Below are positions 50,024-63,556 of a stretch of DNA of 64,000 bases, one piece after another (within the stretch, counting starts at the first letter, position 1; each line of letters opens with the position of its first letter). The notes below the pieces were generated by a model, which made no database searches, was not told the DNA's origin, and saw only the letters and a program-made list of their open reading frames with translations. The stretch is taken from the NCBI RefSeq assembly GCF_014066305.1, contig NW_023501053.1, positions 638,501 through 702,500 of the forward strand, written 5' to 3'. The position numbers were made by a program, and so were the translations under genes. Source of the DNA: Letharia columbiana (taxonomy: Eukaryota > Ascomycota > Lecanoromycetes > Lecanorales > Parmeliaceae).

Positions 50024-50035
50024 AAAAGGGGAGGT
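50024..50035 (+). other. Polypurine tract of the Gypsy element
   Basis: The purine run AAAAGGGGAGG ends four bases before the 3' LTR. It is the plus-strand primer site in the LTR-retrotransposon cycle. Confidence 0.8.
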
Positions 50036-50038
50036 AAT

Positions 50039-50313
50039 TATTAGATTTAATGCGTTATAGGCCTTAGCGCTACTTACGCTAAGGCGCCGATATCGTATAT
50101 TCTATATTAGAATTTCTTTTAGAGTTTAGTTTTAATAATATATCTTATATGTCTAGAGGCTTAACGAATATAGATTTACTTCGTATATCTCGAAGTTTTA
50201 GTATTCTTTAGAGATTAGTTCTACTATTAAATATACTATTAAACTCTATAACGATACTATATCTTTTATAGTCTATGCTCGCTAGCTAACTATTAGTAAA
50301 CTACGCTCTTATA
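50039..50313 (+). repeat. 3' LTR
   Basis: 275 bp, from TATTAG to CTTATA, followed by the target duplication TTAAG. It retains the same internal palindrome as the other two LTR copies. Confidence 0.9.
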
Positions 50314-50394
50314 TTAAGATTATAATATATATACGTAGTTATAAAAAATATATATATATACTTTTACGTATTAAATATATTAAGATATATTAAA

Positions 50395-50792
50395 ACGAGT
50401 AAAGATTTATAAATTAAATTTATAATTTTTTTTTAATTAGAACTATCGAGTAAATTTAATAAGCGATCTTTAATAAGCGATATTTAAATTTCTTATTCTT
50501 AAAGAACTATAAGATTAAATTTTATAATTCTCCTATTTCTAGAAAGCGTAAATTACGATCTATAATTTAGAAAAAAATCTTCAAATTTTAATAGAAAATA
50601 ATAAAGTTATTAAATAATTAAAAGTAGAGTAAGAGATTTTAATAGTTATAAAGTATAAACGCTAATTTATTTACCCGCGATAACTTAGTCGATTTAATTA
50701 AAAAGCGTAGTAACTTTAAATTTATAATTAATTATATATATAAATTTAAGATTTTTAAGCTTAATTCTATCTTATTCTTTTATATATATTAA
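50395..50792 (-). repeat. Miniature inverted-repeat fragment related to family A ends
   Basis: Collinear with 42740-43147: it starts at CGAGTAAAGATTTATAAATT and ends TCTTATTCTTTTATATATA. It keeps the short unmutated word ACCCGCGATAACTTAGTCG near 50676. Confidence 0.55.
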
Positions 50793-50828
50793 TATACTTT
50801 TAATATATTAAAGTAATAATATAATTAA

Positions 50829-53529
50829 TATATATAATAGAATAAGATAAAGCTAATTTAGAAAATTTTAAATTTATATATATAATTAATTTAAATTTAA
50901 ATTTATATATATAGTTAATTATAAATTAAAGATTATTTTACTTTTTAATTAAATTAACTAAGTTAGCTTACTAATTCTTTTAAAATCTTTATTAAAAAAT
51001 AAATATACGTTATTTATAAATGAAATAACTTTTTTATTTTCTATTAAAATATCGAGATTTTTTTAAATTATAAAGTATAATTTACGCTATTTAATACTTT
51101 AAGAATTTTAAGATTTAATCTTATAATTATTAAAACGTAAAAATTAAAATATCGCTTATTAAAGTTCGCTCTATAGCTTTAATTAAAAAAAAGATATATA
51201 TTCTTTAATATTAGAATAACTTTTTTATTTTCTACTCTTTTTTTATTTTTTTCTTTAAATTATAGAATATAACTTATACTTTTAAATAAAAAAAGAATTA
51301 TTAAATTTATTCTTATAATTATTAATAAGTAAGAAGTTTAAATATCGCTTATTAAAGTTCGCTCGATAGCTCTAATTAAAAAATAAATATATATTATTTA
51401 ATTTTAAAATAACTTTTTTATTTTCTATTAAAATATTTTAATATTTTATTTTAAATAAGTTTAGACTTATAAATTAAATTTATAAAAAGTAACTTTTTTT
51501 TTCTAACATCGAGATTAAAATTAACTCTCGAAGAGTAAAAATACTTTAATTTAAGATTTACTTAGAATTATAAAATCGAATTTTATAAGTTTTAAATTAT
51601 TAGAAAGTATAAAATAAGTTCTAGAATTTAAAATAATAATAATAAAATTTTAATAGAAAAAAGAGAAGTTATATTAATAATAGATTTCTAAAGAGTTAAT
51701 TAACTTTAAATTAACTTAAATTTAATTAATAAGAAATTAATTTTAATATCTAGTATAATTTTCTAATTTTAATTATTATTAATATTATTTTTACTAGTCG
51801 AAAAGATATAATATATTCTATAAGATATTTTATATTAAGTAATATTATATTATATTCGAGTATAATATAAATAGAGTCGAATATTATATCTTTTTTTAAT
51901 ATAAATTCGAAATCTTAACGATATATATTATAATATAGTATATTTATAATATTATATTATAAGATAATATATTTTCTATATTTAAAAGTAATAAGTAATT
52001 ATTCTAGTTATTATTCTAGATTTCTAATTAATAACTATTTAATAGATTTAATATAATAATTATTACTATTATAGCTATTACTATTATAACTATTACTATT
52101 ATAACTACTATCGAAATATAATCTTTATATATTCTAGTTATTATATTTATTAGCTATTTAATTTAATATTATATTTAAAATCTAATCTCGAAGATATTTA
52201 GAGAATTAATTCGTTTATTCTATATATTATATATTTAATATTTTAATAGCTATTATAAGAATAAAAGTACTTAAAGCGAATTAATAGACTCGCTTACGTC
52301 GTTTATTAGATTATAAGCTACGTAGCTAGAGTAAATATTTAATATATTTAATAAAGTCTTAAATACTTACGAGTTCTCTTTTCTCTTCTTCTTTTTTTAG
52401 TTATTAGTTTAACTAGTAATTAATCTATTTATTCTATTAACTACGTATCTAGACCTCGTAATTATATAGCTACTACGTAGTTTTATTAAAAGAGATCTTA
52501 TTATCTTATAGCTATTACTACTATAGCTATTATTATTATAACTATTATTATTATAATTATTACTATTATAGCTATTATTATTATAATTACTATTAAAATA
52601 TAATCTTCGCGAAGAGATCGTTAACTAGAATAATAATTAGAATAGCTACTTTATACTTTTAAATATAGAAATCTTAATCGTTTATAATATAATACTATAG
52701 ATATATTATTTCATAGCGACGTAGTATATATTATTAAGATCTTATATTATATTAGATATAAAATTATATAAATATTAATATTCTATATCTTATTAAAGTA
52801 TAATATAGTAGATTAATATATTATATTATATTTTATCTTTTCGACTAGTAATTATTTTTATAATTTATAGAATTTTTATAAAATTTACGATTTTACGATT
52901 TTACGATTTCTATAAATTTTTAGCGAGAGAGATTAATAAATTCGAATCGAGGACGAAACGAAGTAATTTCGAATTTTATAAAACTTATTATTACTCGACT
53001 ATCTAAGTTTATATTAAAGAATATTTTTAATAAAGTAAATAAATTTTTAATAAGCGATATTTAAACTCTTTATTTTAAGATATTTATAAGACTAAATTTA
53101 AGAATTTATTTTTATTTATTTAAAAAAATAAATTACGTTCTATAATTTAATAGAAAAATCTTAAAATTTTAATAGAAAATAAAAAAGTTATTCTAAAATT
53201 AAATAATATATATTTATTTTTTAATTAAAGCTATCGAGCGAACTTTAATAAATAATATTTAAATTTTCTTAAATTTAAAAGTTCTTTTTCTTATTTAAAA
53301 GCGTAAGCTATATTCTATAATTTAAAAAAAAATTAATAGAAAGTAAAAAAGTTATTATATATATAAATAACGTATATCTACTTTTTTAATAAGAGGTTTC
53401 GAGAGAGCTAGTAAATTAACTTAGTCGATTTAATTAAAGAGCGTAATAAACTCGAATTTATAATTAGTTATATATATAAATTTAAGATTTTTTAACTTAG
53501 CTTTATCTTATTCTATTATATATACTAAT
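50829..53529. mobile_element. Inverted-repeat element with family A-type ends, interrupted by a nested insertion
   Basis: The left end is near 50829 (TATATAATAGAATAAGATA). The right end at 53529 is its inverse (TTATTCTATTATATATAC). Both share about 100 bases of inverted similarity, including the TTAGTCGATTTAATTAAAG and CTTTTTAATTAAATTAACTA pair. The inside consists of repeated segments of roughly 190 bp with TAAATATCGCTTATTAAAGTT. The 1,059-bp element at 51792 is inserted in it. Confidence 0.55.
51792..52850. mobile_element. Non-autonomous hAT-type element, 1,059 bp
   Basis: It is bounded by perfect inverted repeats TACTAGTCGAAAAGATA and TATCTTTTCGACTAGTA-type ends. The 8-bp ATTATTTT occurs directly on both sides (51784-51791 and 52851-52858). 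The termini equal those of the 12.8-kb hAT element. It has no transposase. Two ACTATTATAACT-type microsatellite clusters lie at about 52060-52110 and 52505-52585. Confidence 0.82.
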
Positions 53530-54700
53530 TATAAAACGTAATTTATACTTTTAAATAAGAAAAGATTAATAAACTTAATCTTATAAATATTTAAAAATAG
53601 AGAATTTAAATAACGCTTATTAAAAACTTATTTACTCTATTAAGTATATTCTTTAATAAAAGCTTAAATAGTCGAGTAATATTTATTCTAATAAAATTTA
53701 AAATTATTTTACTTCGTTCTCGATTTAAATTTATAAATCTCTCTCGCTAAAAAATTTTAAAATTATAAAAGTCGTAAAAATTATTAAAATTGTAGAATTA
53801 ATTATTTTTTTTTAATTTATAATTATTAATAAAAAAAACTATAATAGATATTAAAATTAACTTATTATTAATAGAACTTCTTTTTTTCTATTAAAACTTT
53901 TTTTTTTTTTAAATTATAAAGCGTAATTTACGCTTTTAAATAAATAAAAAATTATTAAATTTAGTCTTATAAATACCTAAAAAAAGAAATTCAAGTATCG
54001 CTTATTAAAAGCTATTTACTTTATTAAGAATATTCTTTAATATAAACTTAAATATTTAAGTAGTAATAATTTTAATAAAATTCGAAATTATTTCGCTTCG
54101 TTCTCGATTCGAATTTATTAATCTCTCTCGTTAAAAAGTTATTAATATACGAGTAAAGATTTATAAATTAAATTCATAACAGTTTAACTAATTAGAGCTG
54201 TCGAGTAAATTTTAATAAGCGATCTTTAATAAGCGATATCTGAATTTCTTATCTATAAATATCTATAAGACTAAATTTAGTAATTCTTTTTTTATCTGAA
54301 AGCCCATATTACGTTCTATAATTTAAATAAAAAATCTTAGAATTTTAATAGAAAATAAAAAAGTTATTCTAGAATCAAATAATAATATATATCTATTTTT
54401 TAATTAGAGCTGTGGAGCGAACTTTAATAAGCGATATTTAAATTTCTTACGCTTTAATAATTATAAGATTAAATTTTAAAATTCTTTCATTATTAAAAAG
54501 CGTAAGTTTCGAGCTATAATTTGAAAAAAAAATCTTAAAATTTTAATAGAAAATAGAAAAGTTATTAAAGGGTTAAAAGTAGAAGAAGAGATTTTTAATA
54601 ATTGCGAACGCTAATTTATTTACCCGCGATAACTTAGTCGATCTAATTAAAGAGCGTAGATCTAATAAATTAATAATTAACTTATTTTTTTTTTTTATAT
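53530..54700. repeat. Mosaic of miniature inverted-repeat fragments
   Basis: It contains segments shared with 42740-43147 and 50395-50792, including AGTAAAGATTTATAAATTAA at about 54167 and ACCCGCGATAACTTAGTCG near 54622. Borders could not be drawn reliably. No gene. Confidence 0.5.
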
Positions 54701-54707
54701 ATTATAT

Positions 54708-57474
54708 ATATAAAAGAATAAGATAGTTAAGTTAGAAAATCTTAAATTTATATATATAGTTAATTATAATTTAAGATTATTACGTCTTTTAGTTAGATCG
54801 ACTAAGTTAGCTCGCTAGTCTTCTCGAGCTCTCTTATTAAAAATTTATATATAGAAGTCTTATACTTTAAAGTACTTAGCTTACGATATATATAGTTACT
54901 TTATAATTTCTTAAATTATAAAGCTCGCTTTACGCTTTCTAACGCTATAAAAATTATAAAGTTTAATCTACTATTAATAAATTAAATAAATATTTAAATA
55001 TAATAGTTATAATAGTTATATTAGACGCGTTTAAGATCAAATAATAATTCTTTTATCTATTTATATAATTATTCTTCTTTTACTATTCTATTAATTCTAT
55101 TAATTTTATTAATATAAATATAATTATCTTCGATTTCAGATATATATATCTCTATTATTCGCCTCTTAGAGTTCTTACTAACTTCTCTAGATTACTTTTT
55201 AATAAATTCGCTATTACTAGTAATCGAGATTGTAAGCGAGCTTAATAGCTATTTACTACTATTTATAAACGCGTTAAAAAATTCTTTAAAAGAGTTCGAA
55301 TAAATATATTCTTCTTTATATACTTCTTTTAAATTAGCGATAATATCTTTTAATTTAATAATACTATCTCTTAAAACGCGTTTTTCTTCTCTATCTATTC
55401 TTTATTATTTTATTTTAAAATCTTTTAATATATATTAGATTCTAAATACTTTAAAAAGAAGCTTTTAAAAATATAATAATTATATTAAACACGTTTAGAA
55501 TCGAATAATAATTCTTTTATCTATTTATATAATTATTCTTCTTTTATTATTTTATTAATTCTATTAATTTTATTAATATAAATATATTTATTTTTAATAT
55601 TCTTATACTTAATTAAATAAGAGAAGAATCTATAATAGACGAATATAGAGAATATTATAAAGAATATTATAAAGATAATTATTAATAGTAGTAATATAAT
55701 AAATCTACTCTCTACGATCTTATATTAATCTACTTAGCTAATATAAGAGAAGTTAATATAATAAATAAATACGAAGAATATTATAAAGAAATTAAGTAAT
55801 AATAAGACTTTTAGTATTAAGAATACGACTTAGCTCTTTAAGATTCTACGTTATATACTCTCTATAATTCTATATTAAATTATTACTTAATAAGCGAAGA
55901 ATATTACTATAACTTAGTCTATTATTCTTACTATATTAAGAAGTAAGAGAAGAAATTATAATAGATAAATATAAAGAATATTACGAAGAATATTACGAAG
56001 AATACTATAAAGAATACTATAAAGAAATTAAGCGATAATAAGATTATTATTATTAAGAATACGACTTAGCTCTTTAAGATCTTACGTTATATTAATTATT
56101 TACTTAATTAATTACTTAACTAGCTATTTAATTTAATACTCTATAAAAGAAAAAGTAAGAGAAGAAACTATAATAGATAAATATAAAGAATACTATAAAG
56201 AAATTAAGCGATAATAAAATTATTATCGTTAAGAATACGACTTAGCTTTTAGTTCTTTAAGATCTTATATTATATTAATTATCTACTTAATTAGCTTTTA
56301 GCTAATTACTTAATCTAATACTCTATAAGAAAAGAAGTAAAAGAAGAAACTATAATAGATAAATATTACGAAGATTTATAAAGAATATTACGAAGAAATT
56401 AAGTGATAATAAGATTATTATTATTAAAAATACGACTTAGCTCTCTAAGATTCTACGTTATATACTCTTCTATAATTTTATATTAAATTATTACTTAGTA
56501 AGCGAAGAATACTATTATAACTTAGTCTATTATTTCTACTATATTAAGAAGTAAGAGAAGAAATTATAATAGATAAATACGGAGAATATTATAAAGAATA
56601 CTATAAAGAATATTATAAAGAAATTAAGTAATAATAAGATCTCTAATATTAAGAATACGACTTAGCTCTTTAAGATTTTATATTATATACTCTTTACGAT
56701 TTTATATTAAATTATTACTTAGTAAGTAAAGAATACTACTATAACTTAATTTATTATTCTTATTATATTAATATAATATATTATTATAATATAATAGATA
56801 TGAGAATATTATATATAGAAGTACAGAAATTAGCGAATAATATTATTTAGATTAAATCTTGATATCTTATATATTTTTTTTTATTAATTTTACTTATAAG
56901 CGAAGAATATATTATAACTTAATTTATTATTCTTTTATATTAATATATATATTACTATATAATACTTATAAGAGAAGAATCTACTACGATAATTATAGTT
57001 AATTAAGTCTCTATAGAAGAAATATCGAATAATATATATTTAAACGAATTAAAATCGTTCGATATCTATAGCTATTTTATTATTTAAAAGATTTTACTAC
57101 GATAGAAGATATTATGAAATTTATACTACTAATTAATATATTATCTCTATTTCTTTTTAATATTTCGATACTTCTTACTATAAGAATATAGTCTTTCTCT
57201 ATTTTTTATAAATAATTATTATAAATTAATTCTTTATACTTAATATACCTTTCTAATTAGACCTTAGCGCGTCTCTCTTTATATATATATATCTATATAT
57301 TATATAGATTAAATTAATTTTATAATAGTAAAAGTAGATTAAAAACGTATAGTAAGCGATTAGAGTTCGATTTAACTTAGAGCTAAGACTAAAATTTTAT
57401 TTAACTTAGAAATATTACTTAACTTAAAAAAAAAAATTTAACTCTATAAATTTAATTTATAGATCTTTACTTAT
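54708..57474 (+). mobile_element. Family A repeat copy E, RIP-mutated, with long internal tandem array
   Basis: It starts ATATAAAAGAATAAGATAG and ends TCTTTACTTAT, the same ends as copy D. It carries many more internal units than copy B: between about 55620 and 56760 the words AGAATACGACTTAGCTCTT and TACGAAGAA recur about six times. The right side ATTAATAT is immediately followed by another element end. The left flank, TATTATAT, is only similar, so the target duplication is uncertain. Confidence 0.72.
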
Positions 57475-57479
57475 ATTAA

Positions 57480-58180
57480 TATAAAAGAATAAGATAGAGC
57501 TAAGTTATAAAATCTTTAATTTATATATATAGCTAATTATAAATTTAAAGTTATTATACTCTTTAATAAGATCGATTAAATTATCGCGAATAAATAAATT
57601 AGTATTTATAACTATTAAAATCTCTTATTCTACTTTTAATCCTTTAATAACTTTACTATTTTCTATTAATTTTTTTTTTAATTATAGCTCGTAACTTACG
57701 CTTTTTAATAATAAAAAAATAAAAAAATTTAATCTTATAATTTTTTAAAGGTATAGAATTTAAATATCGCTTATTAAAGTTCGCTCGCTAAATTTACTCG
57801 ATAGTCGATAGTTCTAATTAAAAAATAGATATATATTATTTAATTTTAAGATAACTTTTTCGTTTTCTATTAAAATCAATTTTTTTTTAATTTATAGAAT
57901 ATAATTTAGACTTTTAAATAAAAAAGAGTTATTAAATTTAATTTTATAAATATCTAAAGATAAAGAATTTAAATATCGCTTATTAAATTTACTTAATAGT
58001 CGATAGCTCTAATTAAAAAATAGATATATATTATTTTTACTTATTAAAGATCGATTATCTATTTACTCGATAGCTCTAATTAAAAAAAAAAAAATCTAAT
58101 TTATAAATCTTTACTCGTTTATTTATAATAACTTAGTCGATTTAATTAAAGAGCGTAGTATCTTTAAATTTATAATTAAT
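57480..58180. repeat. Miniature inverted-repeat element related to family A ends
   Basis: The left end, ATATAAAAGAATAAGATAG at 57480, and the inverted subterminal sequence TTTAATTAAAGAGCGTAGTA near 58141 define a 0.7-kb unit. The inside has two copies of the roughly 190-bp segment with AAATATCGCTTATTAAA. The right terminal bases are truncated by the next element. Confidence 0.55.
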
Positions 58181-58688
58181 TAATATATATAAAAGAATAA
58201 GATAGAGCTAAATTAGAAAATCTTAAATTTTTATATATAGTTAATTATAAATTTAGAGTTACTACGCTCTTTAATTAAATTAGCTAAATTATTATAAGTA
58301 AATAAATTAATATTCGTAACTATTAAAATCTCGCTCTTCCGCGCCTCTCTTATTAAATTATAGATATATGTTATTTATAATAATAATAACTTTTTTATTC
58401 TTTATTAAATTTTTGAAATTTCTTTTTTAAATTTTAAAGCGCTATTTAGGCTTTTCGAATTTTTAAGAATTTTAAAAATTTGTCTTATAATTATTAAAGC
58501 GCAAGGAATTCAAATATCGCTTACCAAAGTTCGCTCACTAAAGATCGCTTACCTATTTACTCGATAGCCTACTAGACTCTAATTAAAAAAAAATGACTAT
58601 AAATTTAATTTATAAATCTTTACTCGTTATATATATAAGTTTAAGATTTTATAGCTTAATTCTATCTTATTCTTTTATATATATTAAT
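58181..58688. mobile_element. 508-bp miniature inverted-repeat element with both ends
   Basis: The left end, TAATATATATAAAAGAATAA, and the right end, TTATTCTTTTATATATATTA, are inverse copies. It is the shortest member of the group with both termini. No coding capacity. It has kept a few CpA/TpG sites near 58420-58600, so its RIP is lighter than in neighbours. Confidence 0.65.
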
Positions 58689-61600
58689 ATATCTACTTTA
58701 TTTTATTAAATAATAGTTATAAATAACATTTTATATTATAAGATTATCTTTATCTTAACTCTTTTAATATAAATTTTTTATTTAAGCTTTTTATTAATAT
58801 AAAGATTTAAGATTATAATACTCTTTTTAAATTTTATAATTATAATTCTTAAATTAATAATAGCTTTTATATTAAATTTCTTTAAATTATAAATAAGATA
58901 TATTAACTTATACTTTTATAAGACGAAAGTTACTTTATACTTTCTTATCTATTTAAAATAAAATTTAATTTTTTTTTTAAAAACTTTATAATTTTTTTAA
59001 TTAATCTTTATATATTATTAAATAGATATTATTTATAAAAATCTTAATATATAATTAAAACTTAATTTTAAAATATTTTTTAATAAATAATATATTAAAG
59101 AATAGAAATAAAATTAATAAATTAGAAATTTCTATAGAATATTAGTTTTTATAGACTTTATCGCGCTATTTTTTTTTAATATAATAGATATAGCTTTATC
59201 TTTTAAAAAGCTTTTAATTTATTTTATTAATAAATTCAAAGTTTCTTTTTTTTTAATTATAAAGTAATTTTTAATAAGAGATATTATTAAATAATTTTAA
59301 AATATTAAGAAATAAAAGATTAATAATATTATCTTTATTATAACTCTAGATTATATATATTATTTTAATTATTATTTCTAATATTATTTCTATAAATCTC
59401 TTTATATTTTTTTTTTTTTTTAAGAGAAAAGATTATTATTCTTTATATAACTATTTAGATATTTAATTATTATTATTTTAAATATCTTTTCTAATATACT
59501 TAATAAAGCTATTAATTTATATAATTTAAATTCTATATAATTATCTTTTTTTAACTTCTTTAATATTATTATATTAACTTTTTTAAATTTTTAAAGATAA
59601 TATTCTCTTTTTAAATAAGTTTAAAACAAGATAAATAAATTATAATAATAATTTTTTTATTATTATTTATAGAAATTAATTTAATATCTTATTAATTTTT
59701 AAAGCTTTATTAAAGTTTTATTAAAAGATAATCTATAATATCTCTCTTTATATAAGAATATTATTTATTTACTTTAAAAGATAATATATTATTTTAATAA
59801 TATTAATTAATTCTATCTAAGATAATTAAAAAATTATTATTTATAATATCGCTATTTTAGTTTTAAATATAATTGTCAAATTTCTATCTAACTTCTTTAA
59901 AGAGAGAAGTTAAAAAAAGATTATTCTATATTATTATTTTTTATTTATTTTATTAAACTTTATATTTTCTTTAACGACTATAAAGCTTTATAAATTTTAT
60001 TTTTAAAGTTAATAATCTTCGCTTTTTATAGAATTTTATATCTATTTTTTTTTATTATTAGTATTATAATTCGCTTAATATCTATTTATTAATATTTTCG
60101 TTTTCTTTATAATAGCGTTATAATTTAAAATTTAAAAAGAGCTAGTTTTTATTAATAAATTAATTTATAATATTATTATATTAATAATTTTTTATAATTC
60201 TTTTAATATCTTTTTAAAGTATTTATTAATTTATTTTAAATTCTTAATTAAAAAAAGAAAGAGAGTTTATTCTAATTTTAAAATCTCTTATTATATTTTA
60301 TTTTATTTCGCTATTTTTTAAATTCTTCTAAATATTATTAAGAAATTCTCTATATATAATTTTATCTTTATTATTATTAATAGATAATTAAAGTTATATT
60401 ATAAATTTAAAAAGATTTAATATTTTCTTATTTTCTTATTATTTATTTTATCGTATAATTTAATAGTAAGTTATTTATATATTTAATTATAATTATAGCT
60501 ATTAAGCTATTTAACTTTTTATAATATATATATCTTCTTAAATTATTTTAATTAGAATAATATAGATTAAAGTTATTAAATAGAATATACTCTTTTTAAT
60601 TATTTAATTATTTTTTAATTATAATTAAGTTAAATAAATTACTTTTATTAATTAATATTAGATTTAGATTATATATATTATAAATAAAAATTAATTTTAA
60701 TTAATTCTCGCTATTATTCTTTTTTAGCTATATTTTTATATATATATATATATATATATTTTTTAATAAATATTTAATCTCTTATTAATCTTAATTATTC
60801 TTCTTATTAATATAAAAATATATTCTTATATTCTTTTTAAATTAATATACTAGATAAGAAATACTAATATTAAAATTATATAAAAATTTATTATATTTTA
60901 TAAAATATAATTTCTAAATAGTTAGAATATTAATTTTTTAAATTATTTAATTTATAAATAAAATTATTATTATTTTTAATTCTTTTCTAATATTATATTA
61001 TAAAAAATTTATTAATTAATATTTTAATATAAAATTTTTAATTATAATATTTATATTATAATATTCTTTTTAATTAAGATCTTAACTAGATTTTTAATCT
61101 CTTAATTTATAATTTATTTAATTATTATAATTATTATTATCTTTATTATTAAAATCTTAATACTTTTAATAAATTTTATATTTATAAAAATCATTTAATC
61201 TCTCTCTTAATAGAGAGTTATAAATATTTTTTATTTTTTATTTTTTATTTTTAATTATAATATCTTATTTATTATAATATTAGAATTTTTATATAGATTA
61301 ATTATATTAATTAATATCTTTTATTTCTTTTAAATATTATTAATATAAATTCTATTTTAATCTTAGCGAAATTTATTAATAATATTCTTAAATATTTTTA
61401 AAATAAAGCTTTATTAATTATTCTTTATATAATTTTTTATTTCTTTCTAATCTTTAATAAATAGCTCTTATTTAAAATTATATATTCTTTCTCTTTATAT
61501 AAAATATAAATCTTTAAAATTATAAATATTAGCTTTTTATAATTTTAAGTATTATATATCTAATTATATCTCGTATATTAAATCTTATTATTATATAATA

Positions 61601-62792
61601 TAAATATATATTTATATTTCTAATATTTAAAGTATTAAATTAATAAAATTATTTCATTATATCTTTTAATTCTCTTTATTTTATTATTCTCTATTATATT
61701 ATTTATAATTAATTTATTTACTATTTCTAAATTAATAATATTAATAATTAATAAGAAATAGCGCTTTCATCTTTTTCTCTATTATTATTATTATTTAAAA
61801 ATTATCTATCTAGCGTATTTTAATAATTATTAACTCTAAATAAAGATTTTTATTATTATTCTTAATCTTCTTCTTAATTACTATTTAATTCTTTATATTA
61901 AATATTATAATATATATCTTATATATTATTATTAAAAACGATTTTTTAATAGTTTTAATTAATTAATATATCTTTTTTATTTATATAATATTATATTTTA
62001 ATATCTCTCTAGTCTTCTCTATTATTACTCTTATTATTAAATTTCTACTCTTTATTCTATTTATAATTATAATTTACTCTATATATATATATTATTTATC
62101 TTTAAATATCGCTATTAGGCGTTCGCTAGTCGTTTCTCGCGTAAATTTCCTCTTTTTTACTCTTTAATTCTATTATTATTTTTATTTTTTTTATATTTTT
62201 TATTATAATTATATTAAATATCGATTAAATCGCTATTAAGTTTTATATTAAATTTCTAAATATCTTATTAAATAAATTATCTCTACTTTAGCTATTTATA
62301 AAGAAAATTTCTCTTATTAATATACTCTTTTAGCTATTTATTAATATCTATAAGCTTTTTAATTTACTTCTTTTTTAATAATCTCTTTAATAACATTTTC
62401 TTTTTTATATAAACGCTATTATCTAATTTATATTATCTTTAAGAATTTTTTAAATAAGCGTATTTAAATTCTTAAATAATATATTTTTAATAGTTTTTAA
62501 AGATATAACCGCTATCTTAATTTAAGTTAATATATTTTCTCTTATAATTTCTATATTAAAATCTATATAAAATCTATTTAATTATAATATTATCTTTTTT
62601 ATTAAATTTCTTTTCTTTATTATATATATCTTCTCTTTCTTTTATACTTTATCTTCGCTTTTATTTCTCTTATATTTCTTCGCTATAATATTAACTATAT
62701 CTTACTTATATTTCTTAAATACTTCGTTATTTATTATCTACTATAGTAAATATACTTCGAATATTCTTTTAATAATAATAATCTAATTCTTA
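58689..62792. repeat. Unclassified, extremely AT-rich sequence
   Basis: About 4.1 kb, the most AT-rich part of the window, dominated by TTATT/TTTAAT words and a short (TA)n run near 60738. A minus-strand frame between about 62050 and 62780 reads fairly continuously apart from RIP-type stops, hinting at a decayed coding region. No motif was recognised. Confidence 0.45.
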
Positions 62793-63556
62793 TACGAAGG
62801 TCGATATTAAAAGTTCTAGATATATTAAGATAAGGGTTTAGATAGAGCTAAGTACTTAATATACTTTCAAATTTCATAAATAGTATTATTATTCTTTATT
62901 TTAATAAGTATTAATACTCTATATAATAGCGACGTAGTATATATATACGAAGTATATATATAATAGCGATATTAATAGAATATATAATAGTAATAATATT
63001 AAAGTATTAATTATAGTATAAAGAAATAGAGAAAGAGTATAAAGACTTTTAATATATAAGTCTTATTTATATAATATAATAAATAGAAATCTTCTTATTA
63101 TTCTTTATCTTAATTATCTTTTATTAATATATTTAATACTTAAAGTATTAATTATAATAATAAGACTTAAATTTAAATACTTATTAAATCTTATTACTCT
63201 TATTAATTATAAATAAAATATTATATTACTCGAAAAGATATATTAAGAATTTATAAGAAAGTCGAAAGATAATAACTATATTATTAAAATTATAAGCTTA
63301 TTTAAAAGAGAATTTAGAAGTAAATAGAGTAAATATCGAGATATATTACGAAGATAATACGTCTTAAAAATAATAACGAGTATAGAAAAGATTATAGAAG
63401 AGATAATATACGACTTCGTCGAGCGAGCTAATAAGTATATACGTAATTATATAAAGTATTATCGTTAAATAAATGTAACTATATAGAAAGTACTAAGAAT
63501 ATTAAGAGTATTAAGTATTTTAGCGCTATTTAGAACTTTTAATATCGATCTCCGTA
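62793..63556 (+). mobile_element. Complete 764-bp inverted-repeat element (family J)
   Basis: The ends TACGAAGGTCGATATTAAAA and its inverse (TTTTAATATCGATCTCCGTA) enclose 764 bp without coding capacity. The inverted arms are about 28 bp including AGTTCTAGA. Its two halves match the separated pieces at 36411 and 8521. TA at both outer edges would suit a TA-target element, but this is not certain. Confidence 0.7.

Larger units (their letters stand above)
43196..50313 (+). mobile_element. Complete Ty3/Gypsy chromovirus with two LTRs and target duplication, RIP-inactivated
   Basis: The 5' LTR 43196-43470 and 3' LTR 50039-50313 are both 275 bp. The 5-bp TTAAG repeats directly outside (43191-43195 and 50314-50318). 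A purine tract, AAAAGGGGAGG (50025-50035), lies just upstream of the 3' LTR, as expected for plus-strand priming. The order gag, protease, reverse transcriptase, RNase H, integrase, chromodomain is readable, which places it in the Gypsy chromoviruses. Between the chromodomain end (about 48310) and the 3' LTR lie about 1.7 kb not explained by gag-pol. It is dead, with many stops and catalytic Asp-to-Asn changes. Confidence 0.92.
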
